Source of the DNA: Henricia sp. BOLD:AAB3569
Lineage: Eukaryota; Echinodermata; Asteroidea; Spinulosida; Echinasteridae
Direction: 5' to 3'
Length of the DNA stretch: 64,000 nucleotides
Assembly (NCBI GenBank): GCA_037783545.1
Contig: JBBELK010000384.1
Coordinates: forward strand, 434,001 to 498,000
In this document: positions 20,697 through 32,600 of the stretch, piece after piece
Position numbering within the stretch: position 1 is the stretch's first letter
Layout: the number at the start of each line of letters is the position of its first letter
Notes under the pieces: model-generated
The model's database searches: none
What the model was told of the DNA's origin: nothing
Seen by the model: only the letters and a program-made list of their open reading frames with translations
Translations under genes and position numbers: made by a program

Positions 20697-23600
20697 GTAA
20701 AAACATATTTTCTTTTACAGAGGCCTATTTAAAACACAAAATGGCTACCAGGAAGTAAAGGATTATTACGCAGTTGTAATAGTATTTCCGAGGGTAAAAA
20801 GTCAGTTTGTTTTTTTACGGCTTTTGCTATATCCTTCCAAATGTTGGGCTCCATTTAAGCAAAGCGTGAAAGCTGAGACTGAATTACTTAACGGAATTTG
20901 ACCGGGGACACCTTTTGTCGGTAATTAATTTAGCTTGCGTCGGGGAGAATGAATGTTTATTTATTTATATTTATTTGTTTATTCCATTTATTTACCCAGG
21001 GTGTGCCAAAACAGTTTACAAAAACTGGTTTCCTGCAAACACACATAGAACAAATATACTAAATTGAACAACTTCATAATCACAAACAAACTGGAATAAG
21101 ATACATTTGTACAACAACTACAACATACAAAAACTAATGGTTACAGAAGAACAACATCACAAGTAGTTATTATTGTGTGCTTGGGCGGGATCTTCGAACC
21201 CACGACCTCCTGCAAACAAGGCAGACGTCTTAACCACTCGACCACCTAGCTATATAGCCGGTGTTGAATGGCCGGTTCAAATCAGTTACCAACGGGGATC
21301 GCAAATAATAAGTAAACAATTGTTGTGTTCGCCACTCCAGTTAGGCCTACAATTTTAGTTTAAGAATGTGTATATGTAGTACGCGAAATGATACTTGAGT
21401 GGCCATGCAGTTACAACCATTTTTGTGAATTTATCACTTTTGTGAATAGGTCACGGGTTTTGTGAATTTTTTACCACTTTTATGAAAAGGTCCGGGGTTT
21501 TGTGAAAAACGCCTCTTTTTGTGAATTTCAAGCTCACGAGTTTTGTGAAATATCGCCCACTTTTGTGAAATTTCACAAAAATTATGACCTATACCCGTAT
21601 AATATTCACAAAAGTGGTAAATTCACAAAAATGGTTGTAACATGGCCCCAGAGCGCATCACTGTCATACAGTTATACCCATAAATTTATATTATCGCAAA
21701 AGTACTTAATATTTTAGAAAAAGACAAATATCTTTGGAAAGGATAGAATGTCCTCTGTCTAATGGCATTAAGATACGTCATTGCCATGGGCGACTAAACT
21801 ACGACATGTATTGAAATCGGCACTTTGACAAGTTGCCCAAAAAGTGGATGGAGCGAATCATCATGACTCGGCCTTCTGGTATAGGCCGTATATATATATC
21901 GAATAGCCGCCATTTCGTGGGGCAGTTTCTTTGTTCCTTGAGGACATGCATGCTTGCATTGTTGAACAGTTTTAGTAACAAAAGGTGCCCCACAAAATGG
22001 CAGCTATTCAATATGGTCTATACGTAATGTAGGCCTATATACGTGCCACAAAAAAAGGAAGAGATCAGATTATTTTTGTTAATCATTTTCCAATGTGTAC
22101 GATTTGTCACAGTGTTGATTTCAATACTTTATACAACTCTCTTATGTGTTCATTCATCTTTGGTAATGACATAATAAACCTAATACTAGACCTTTATCAC
22201 CTCTTTCTCTTATTAAAATGAACGTAACCAAAGCGAGGCTTGCAGAAAAAATAGTTCATTGTGTGCATCACAATGGCACAGGCGTTGCGTGATCAAGAGA
22301 GCGCGCAGCGTGTACGCGCTATCACGCGGACGCGCAGATGCACCTATATATAAAATTAGCAACCTCACGTACGTTCCGACCCCATAACCGAGTCTTTTTC
22401 AAAGGCTTCAATTTGAAGACTCTGCTAAGGTTGCAAACATGAGGCTACTAATTTCACAGTGTGAAAATAAACACGAATACAACATTCATTTCATGACCTT
22501 TGACCTCGAAGGATATCAGTCCAAAAAGTGTGTAAACTTGTGTCCGGAAGAAAATATAGATAGGCCCTAGCATGCTGATATAGAATTATGGTCCATCTAT
22601 GCTCTTCAAGTTGTTAATACCCAGGGCAACTCAACAAAGAATTTCTGTATATCTAAAAAAAAATGTAATAATTTTTGAAGTATTTTAGTATTTTAAAGCC
22701 ATAATTTCTTGTAAAAAGGAAATTGACACGATCACATGCATAGCCGATTCTAAGTTCCTCGTATTCAGTTCAAACCGAAAGAAATTTGCATTTGCACAAT
22801 GTCAACAAAACTAAGAATACTGAATAAACTAACGAACCAGGAACGACCGTGCGTACTTCCTTCTTAGATAACATTAGGCGGCCTATTTAGTATAGCAACA
22901 CACCTAGGCCTAAATAGACTGTCGAAGTGAATACGTCATCTTTTGTTGGATGCCAAGGACTCTATAAAACTAAAAATCACTGAATCGTGTCCCTGTACTT
23001 TGCAATAGCACTTCCCGGTATGATTTATTCCCTCGTCTATATCTGACCAGCATGTGCTGAACAAGTGCCGTTCGTGATTAAAAGTGCATTCTGGAGAACT
23101 CATACCGCGGTCTAAAACTATCGCCATAACTCGACCATTTGCGAACCTCTGGAATTGTTGACACTTTTTCCGATAACATTTAGTATTTTTGCAGCCTAAA
23201 ATTCACCCTATTGTGTCTACTACTTTTCTCAAACTGACAACGACCTTTGCACCGTATGCCAACAACAAAGACAGCCGAAGTGTGACGTGGGTTGCCATGG
23301 CAATTGGCTTTAAACTATCAGGGCCGTCGGAAAAAAATGTTACATACAATTTGCAAAATTTGAATGTCCCATCTAAACTATCCCGGGCAATTTGTGGAGA
23401 GAATATTGTTTTGTTTTCTTCTCCGCAGCGGTGTAAATGCGATTTTAGTGATTGGTTTATATGCTTATATCACGACCGAGTGGTCTCTAGCGCATTAAAC
23501 TCAAAACCTTATCTAGGTCGTGGGTTCGAATCTAGCCCTGCCCAAGTCCACGGTGTGTGTTCCATTGGGCAAGGCACCTTGTCATAAATTGCCTCTCTCT

Positions 23601-26600
23601 AACTGGGTACTTATAGGCCTACCTGTAAAGGTATATACAGTGAAGGTGTTGCTTGATTAGCTCATGGCACATTAAAGCCCGCCGCACACCTTTGCGATTT
23701 ACCGGCCCATCGGACACCGGACCATCGGATCCGGAAAAATCAAACAAGTTTGATTTGCTCCGGTCTATGGTGTACGGTCAGACCGGCCCGAATTGTTTCA
23801 GCGCACACCTTTCCGGTAAGTGGTCCGATGATCCGATGATCCGGTAAATCGCAAAGGTGTGCGGCGGGCTTAAGCCCGCCGCACACCTTTGCGATTTACC
23901 GGATATTCGGATCATTGGACCACTTACCGGAAAGGTGTGCGCTGAAACAACGGGGCCGGTTTGACCGCACACAATAGACCGGAGCAAATCAAACTTGTTT
24001 GAATTTTCCGGATCCGATGGTCCGGTGTCCGATGGGCCGGTAAATCGCAAAGGTGTGCGGCGGGCTTTATAGCCGGGGCTGTATACTCCGATCCCCGGGG
24101 AGTTGAGAAGGGAGAAATTAAGGAATGCTATTAAAGGCACAGGCTCGTCAGCAATGTGCGCGCGCCAATTTCGTGGCACGAAATACGCAGCAAAGGCATG
24201 GAGCTGCGTATTTCGTGGCACGAATTTGGCGCGCGCGCGCATTGCTGTCGAGCCTGTGCCTTTTAAGAGCCCAATGACTGGGCCAATTTCATGGCGCTGT
24301 TTAGCACAAAAATTTGCTTAGCACATAATTTCTTTGCTTTATTTTGCAAAACTGGGTTGCCAGCCAAAATCGTATGTGATGTGTATGTACGTTCCTAGAA
24401 ATACAATTTGGCAAACAATTTTGGCTGGTAACCCATTTTACAGAGCAAAGAACTTCTGTGCTAAACAAATTGTTTGCTAAACAAATTGTTTGTGAAGCGC
24501 CATGCATGCGCATTCCTGATCTGTGCGCTATATAAAAATCCTCATTGGTCCATCCATCATTGTCAGTTTTGCCATTAACCCGGTATAACTTTTCACAACT
24601 CGCAAAATTATTGCGCGAGTTTGGAAGTGTCCCAATTTTTCCTTAATTAGGTATAATGGTATCATTATCATTATCAAAAAGGAAATTGTGGTGGAAAAAG
24701 CAGAATTAAACGCGGAACTATAATGGTCGTTTGTCTTATAATATATCATACCACATGACCAAAAAAAAACCCAAAAAAACCTCGCAAACCATTACAATTT
24801 CTCGATGGTCTTAAATTACCGCGCTGGGGAAATAATGCGCAGTTGGAAAACGGCTAAATATTTCTGGAAAATGAAAGACGCTCCTTTATGGTCAAGTGCA
24901 TACAAGGAACTTAAATGAAACAATATCCTATCTTAATTGTTCAGTCTCGTTTATGTATTAACCATCCGCTTCAAGTTTATTTGCAACCCTGACATACAAA
25001 TAAAAAAAATTGGATGAAATCCAACTCAGCAGAAACGCCAGGCTAGTCTTGGCTTCAATACCTTTGTCGTTTGTTTGTTCTCGTAGCGCGCCGTCTGCGC
25101 TGTATTCGATTCTGCTGTGCGATTGTTTCGACGTTGGTATCGATCCTTACACTTTTGATCAGACTTCGACATAAAGCTTAGTCTGGTTCCCGGACCAAAA
25201 CAATCCACGACTGATTTTAAGGTCCGGCAACCGCCAGTATACATGTTAGTCCGCCATATTGAAACAGGAGGAATTCCTCCTTTTTCCGAAGGTTCCCAAA
25301 GTTACCCGGATGCACCGCGTGTTTGTTTACGATGATGCTAAGGTTTGAATTTGATTTGTGATGCTATAATGCCAATATTTTAAGGTTAATATATAGGCTA
25401 TTAAATTTGTATTCCTTGACTATGTTTATGCACCCGTACCCTAGTACTAGAACTATGAACTTCAAAACATCAGGGGAAAAAGTACCTAATTATGCTGTTG
25501 ATATAGCTAAGATAATCTCAGCTCTTTTTTTTATCATTTTTCATTGGGATGTGGTCTTTTAGCAGTAGAGCTGAGAGAAGTTAAGAACATGAACCCACCA
25601 TCGCAAAACAAATGTGTCATTTTCTCACCGTGACACACTAATTCCCCCTAAAACTCACCCAAACCTTGTCCTTGCCAGGCATAACCACTACGCAGGCCCT
25701 TGAGGGAAATAACCAGCCACGATGATTATTTTGCCAACAATTCTAGCGAAACAAACCGGTATGCTCACAGCCTAGCCTAGCCTAGCCGTTTTTGTCTTGT
25801 TCAAAAACAACCAAGTGTCTAGTCTGTGTACAAACACTGACAAAGGAATACCAATGCGCATTGGTTACCAGACTTGACCTTAACGTCTGGGCGTTAAGGT
25901 CAAGTCAACGGCTAGGCTGTGAGCATACCGGTTTGTTTCGCTAGAATTGTTGGCAAAATAATCATCGTGGCTGGTTATTTTCCTCAAGGACCTGCGTAGT
26001 GGTTATGCCTGGCAAGGTTTGGGTGAGTTTTAGGGGGAATTAGTGTGTCACGGTGAGAAAATGACACATTTGTTTTGCGATGGCGGGTTCATGTTCTTAA
26101 CTTCTCTCAGCTCTACTGCTAAAAGACCACATCCCAATGAAAAATGATAAAAAAAGAGCTGAGATTATCTTAGCTACTGTTGATATAACCAAGCCTACCC
26201 CTAGAACTATGGGGGATACAGTATCCCCCATAGGTTATGTTGTTTTTTTCCAATATGGCGGCGCCTGAACTTTAAGATCGGACCGATACGGTTTAAGCTA
26301 GCGCAATAATCCGCTCCCCAATCGCCACCAAACTCCGTCTGATAGTTCTTGAGACACTCACCTTGCGTGTGTCTACGGAATTTCGGTACCATTTGTCCAC
26401 TAAATTCTCCGAAAATAATGTTGGGAAATGAACGGGAACATGTGTGATGCATCCACATGCATTTTACCGAATGCCTCAATCATGCATGTGGATGCATCGC
26501 ACATGTTTCCGTTCATTTCCCAACATTATTTTCGGAGAATTTAGTGGACAAATGGTACCGAAATTCCGTAGACACACGCAAGGTGAGTGTCTCAAGAACT

Positions 26601-29600
26601 ATCAGACGGAGTTTGGTGGCGATTGGGGAGCGGATTATTGCGCTAGCTTAAACCGTATCGGTCCGATCTTAAAGTTCAGGCGCCGCCATATTGGAAAAAA
26701 ACAACATAACCTATGGGGGATACTGTATCCCCCATAGTTCTAGGGGTAAACTAAGCCTACACACCAACAAACCGGAATTGGCTACCGAACATCGAGTGGA
26801 GTATAGCGGAGATCATTATAGGATTAGGTCATCAGTAGTTTGATTTATAAAAAGGAAAAAAGCAATTACTGTACTTTTAAAAGTAAGACATGGGTCATAG
26901 TTGCACACGGGACGAACGAATAAACGGCCATGCAGTTTTTATATGAAAGAGATCGATACAAAAAGTGATATATCGTGCGTATTTATTTATTTATTAATTT
27001 ATACCATTTCTTTGCCCAGGGTATGCCCAAACAGTTAAAAACTGGTTTCAATTGGGGCCCTGTGTACATAAATTATTACTTTAAAACAATTCAAATTAAA
27101 CTCAAAGGAACAAGTGACAAACAAAATATATCTTAACATATTAGGCTAATATTACATTACAAATAGCCTATGTATAAAACATTCCAAAAATTAAACTATA
27201 GTAGGCTTATCAAAAAATTAATTAGTAATTTACATAATTACAACCAAATCACCCAGCAAGGTTTTTTCGTAGTTCTCGTTTGAATGTACTTGAGGAATCT
27301 AGTCCTAAGTTATTCCATATGTTTGCACCGGTCATACATGTAGCTAAACTTTTGGCATAAGATTATTTTTTGACTAATTGAACTTTCAATACCTTATTAG
27401 TTGATTGTCGCGTTTCACGAATCGGTGTAAATTGGATGAACAGATTCTTCATGTACGAAGGAGTCATGTTGTTTAGACATTTAAAAACAAGAATAGCCTT
27501 TTAGCAATATTTAACTCTTTCAGAAAAAAAACCCAGTTTAGTCTAGCAAACATATCCGCTGAAGGGGTGAGGGAGGTGCATTTTAAGATCATCCGTTCAG
27601 CCCCTTTTAGACATTTATTGAGAATGCTGTCATGAGATATGTACCTTCCTCCCGCCCCATACAGTGCAACAATATTCTAAAGAGGGCATAATAATAGCTT
27701 ACAAAAGCACGAGTCAACATGCCCATGCAGTTTTTCTTACATATTCAACGTTAGGGCCCCAACTCAAGTATTTACAACACTTTGTTCTAATAATAAGATT
27801 ATTGGGAGTATATAAATTTAGTTCTGTATTTGAGATTTTCTGCCTTGAACCAATAAGCATTTACGGCAAGTTGATTTATTATATGCACCAATTGTAAATT
27901 CTGTCAAGAGCTATATATTCAAATTATGTTCTATGTCTTATACTAGAGGAGCTACACCGTGGAGTCATCTGCATACACGAACAAACTGCAGTTACAGGGG
28001 GTACAAGATGGTAAATCACTGGTATAAATGATGAATAAAAGTGGACTCAAGATCGATCCCTGTGGAACACCAGTATTTAGTTGCAAAGCCTTTGATATAT
28101 TGCCTCCAATATTTACAGACTGACTGCGGCCACTTAAGTATGACTTTAACCAATTGGTTATAAGCAAGCTGAAATATTAAGCCTTTTAAATTTGTTCAGG
28201 AGGATATCATGATCGCCACAATCAAAAGCTTTTAAATCTATAAACACACCTGTAACCTCTCCATTATCAATAGCGTGGAGACATTTATTTGGCTATCTGC
28301 GATAAGGTCTATTAAGCAAACGTTGGCGCCAACGTTAACAAACCGTTCGCGTGTTTGGAACGCAGCCCTGGTGTTACGAAGGAACGTAGTGCTTCGTGAA
28401 ATATCGGCCCCTGTTCACACTGACCATTCCTTCCTCCATGCACTGACACACACAGAATGTTGACCTCGCCCATTGTTGCAGTAAGTGCAGCGGCATCGAC
28501 AGATTGTTAAAGTGGGGGAGGTGGGAGGGGTGGAGGTGGCAAGAGGTGGTACAGCACATTGCCATTGAGGGGTGGGCAAGGGGTGAAGCAGAACAACACT
28601 TTGGGGGGTGGGGGCCGCGGGGGTGTGTTGGGGGTGGGGGAGTGAGTAAGTGTGTTATGAAAATGGATTGTTTCAGGATGACCTCTCCAGTTTTGTGTTT
28701 CACAGTTCTATTTATTATCACTGACCGCGTGCCATGAGCTTCTGAATATTTGTTTAACCGCCATGGGCCTATTTAATTCAAGTCTGTTTGGTCGTGGCCA
28801 TTGATCTTGCCCTCAAATTTCCCTCAAAAATGAAAATCCTGCCCTGTTTCCACAAAAGTAGCCTTGAGGAAAAATCTGAATTCGGAGGGACAGAATCATT
28901 CAGTTTACAGTAACAAATTCCTGGAATATATGCCCGTTTATCAATGTACATGTCATATGTACTACAAACTGTAAGAGATTTTCCTTCAAACTAATTCCTT
29001 AAACAATTTGTAATGCATTTGTAATGGATCTTACTCCTTAACATTAAACAAAAAAGTCTCAATTTATCATGCAGGACTTGCCCTTGATCTCGGAGGCAAG
29101 AATGTTCACCAGAGCACTACAGCTGTATATGGCAACGATGGACCTCCGGTGAGAGCCATAGATGAAAATCAAAATACTGCCTGCCACACAGGTATTGAAG
29201 GTTGATTATACATGTAAAATCGGACTTGAAAAAAAACAAATAAGGTTAAATTTTGAGTTGAATAACTAACCTAGTTAAAACCACTTTCATGCTACAGAGA
29301 AGTTTAACAGATTTCAAAAATACTTTTAGCTTCAAAAATTGATCAATTGCTTGCTGTGTTATAGTAGGCATATACCGGTATGCTTGTTAAAATATCTGTT
29401 TCCGTGCGAAATCATCAATGAAAGTAATGCACGTACCACTGCTACAAAAACTAGGTTCATTTTAGTAGCTTCCCGCTATATTTTGCTTGGTTAGTATGGA
29501 CACAGTAATGATGGATATGATAGTTATTGACGTCATGCGTATGGCACACCAAAGCGGAAATAATTCAACACTGATAATTTTGCCATCAACCCTGAAAAAC

Positions 29601-32600
29601 AAGTCTCAACATTTAAAAAAACCTGCCAACAAAAGCACGGTATGCCAGTTTCAAACAGTCTATCAACATTTAAAAGTCATGCCAACCTTTTTTTTCTTGC
29701 ACGACATTTGCGAAAATATGCGTCAACATTTAATTATCAGTGTTGAATTTTTTTTCACTTTGGCGTGCCATAGTATGCACACAGTGATGGCGGATAGCAA
29801 CTGTTGTCAAGCCAAGTGAAACCCAAGAATTCACTCTTAATAAATAGTACTCATACACGTGATTATTACTTTTAAACTTAATCACAGCGGCACCAGTACT
29901 ATTACTAATCTGAGATTACTCATCATGACTTTAGTGGAATTTTACTAGTTTTGCATGGGCTAGTCAAAAAAAAAAGCAGCATTCTTTGTAGACAGGACGA
30001 TGATCCTGTCGCTTGACTAACTTAAAAGCAACTCGATACAACTCATAATCAAAGTCGTAAAATGCCTATTTTCTATTCAAAATGCCGAATGCGTGATTTA
30101 GTCATAGACGGGTAGATATGGGCTGGCCTCGTGCTGGGCTGGTCTGGGGCTGGCCAGGGCTGACCTGGGATGGATTGGGCAGGGGTGAGGTGGTATGTGA
30201 TGGGATTGAGATGGGGTGAGCTGGGCTGGGCCGGGCCGGGCTGGGGTTATAGGCTGGGGCTGGGGTTATAGGCTGGGGCTGGGGCTGGAGTTAGGCTGGG
30301 GTTAGGCTGGGGCTGGGGTTAGGCTGGGGCTGGGGTTAGGCTGGGGCTGGGGTTAGGCTGGGGCTGGGGTTAGGCTGGGGCTGGGGTTAGGCTGGGGCTG
30401 GGGTTAGGCTGGGGTTAGGCTAGGGCTGGGGTTAGCAGAGCTGCCAACCCTCCCGGATTTTGCAACAGATTTTGCAGTAGATTTATGGTTAAAAGTACCC
30501 TAACCCCCAACAAATTCTAACAAAAGGTTTTTCAACGGTTTCTGGTCCTATTGAATGTGGTCAATAACAGAAAAAAAGTCTACCAAAATCAACTCATAGG
30601 AAATGGGTGAAATCTGGGTCAATTCCAAGATGGCCGCCGTTGACCTTGAAAATCGCTAATTTAAAAAAGGCTGTAACTTATTTAATATTTGGAGTAGAAC
30701 AGTGATTTAAATGTCTACCCTAGTGTTTTCACTGGTATCAATAAAAATTCAATCCAACCTAGCTTCCACAAACGATAAAAGCCAAAAACTCAAGATGGCG
30801 GTCATAAATCACAAGTAATTGGCATGGAAGGGGTAGAGACAATTTGTGTAACTTCTCTAACTACTGATGTTGAATGTATTATTTTATCAGTCAGTAACGT
30901 GTATGGTAACGTCTTGTGGCAAGGCTGACTGCATATCAGCATCCTTAAGAGCCGCTAAGGCAGAGTGCGACAATCTGCCTGAATATCCTCCCTGAAAACC
31001 TGCACTTTTAGAGCTGTTTCTGAGCCTATAGCCTTCAAAGCCCGCCGCACACGAGAGAGCTACATGTATGTGCTGAGCCAAAATTCATTCGTGGCCGATG
31101 GCGTAAGGAGATAGCTCTCATGTGCGGGCAACTTTCGTGAGCATTTGGTCATTCGTGCCACTTGTGGCAAATATCTAACGTGTTTGATAATTTTGGCCTC
31201 GCGTGCCAAAAGTCTCACCGTGTGCGCTGAAACGAAAGGCAAGTGCTTACGACTTATAGACTGGATTCACGGTTCACAACGTTTAACCCACTGGTAAAAC
31301 CACTCTAACACACGTCAAAATAATTGTGCGGAGTGCCAACCAGTCTTTTTGTAGTTGGTAAAGAATGCATGCGCGGTGTCCTCGTCCTCGGAAGCAGATG
31401 AATTATATAATATTGTATGTCTTTGAGGGTGATATGAGAATTTATCTTCAAGCAAACTTGAATCCGTGGTTTTGATTGGTGGATCCATGGCAACCTACAG
31501 TGTGATAATGTTTCATAATAGACCTTTATCACGGTGCGGCCATCTTCCCCTTTCTCCTATTAAAATGAACGTAACCAAAGCGATCGCTTGCAGAAAAAAA
31601 TTGTTTGGTCCCGTTATGAAATTGTTCATTGTGTGCATCACAATGACACGGAGCTAGTTTTTGCTCAGGTTGGTTTTAATCATGCATACCTTCAATCACA
31701 CAGGGGGATAAAACTATTTGTAACAGTTTACCAATCATGTATACTGTCTTTAACTACAGGATTATACTCTGCTGGAAGTAGAAAATATACGTTTACCGCT
31801 AGTGTGAATCACAAGTACACCTGGACCTGCGGAACTGTTTTGAAAGCGTTTACAGAGTGGTTGTCGATCAGTGCCTTGTCCTGTGGGCAGGTTGGGGCTG
31901 GGCTGGCCTAGTGCTGGGCTGGTCACAGGCCGGTCTGGGGCTAGCCAGGGCTAACAGACGGAGCTGGGATGGATTGGGCAGGGGTGGGGTTGTATGTATT
32001 GGGATGGGATGGGGTGAGCTGGGCTGGGCCGGGCTGGGGTTAGGCTGGGGCTGGGGCTGGGGCTGGGCTAGCTGGCTTCGGACTGGACTGGACTGGACTT
32101 GGCTGGGCTGGGCAGGGCTGGGGTGAGGCTTTAACTACAGGATTATCCTCTGTTGGGAGTAAAAAATATACGTTCACTGCTAATGCGAATCACAAGTACG
32201 CCTGGACCTCAGAACTGTTTTGAAAGCGTTTACAAAGTGGTTGTCGATCAGTGCCTTGTCCTGTGGGCAGGTTGGGGCTGGGCTGGCCTAGTGCTGGGCT
32301 TGTCTGGGGCTGGCCAGGGCTGAGCTGGGATGGATTGGGCAGGGGTGGGTGGTATGTGATGGGATTGAGATGAGGTGATCAGCTGGACTGGGCCGGGCCG
32401 GGCCGGGCGGGGCTGAGGTTAGGCTGGGGCTGGGGTTAGGCTGGGGCTGGGGCTGGGGTTGGGGTTAGCAGAGTTGCCAACCCTCCCGGATTTTGCAACA
32501 TATTCTTTAGAAAATGACTAATTTTGTGAGAACTGGTGCGGATAAAAACCCTCCTGGATTGTCAATTAACAACCTTGGGTCTGGGGTTGGGATTGGGCTG

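Noticed and set aside
23778-24242. 154-codon minus-strand frame
   Set aside because: Runs through back-to-back MITE palindromes.
26207-26737. Identical 90-97 residue peptides on opposite strands
   Set aside because: A necessary result of a near-perfect palindrome; no known domain.
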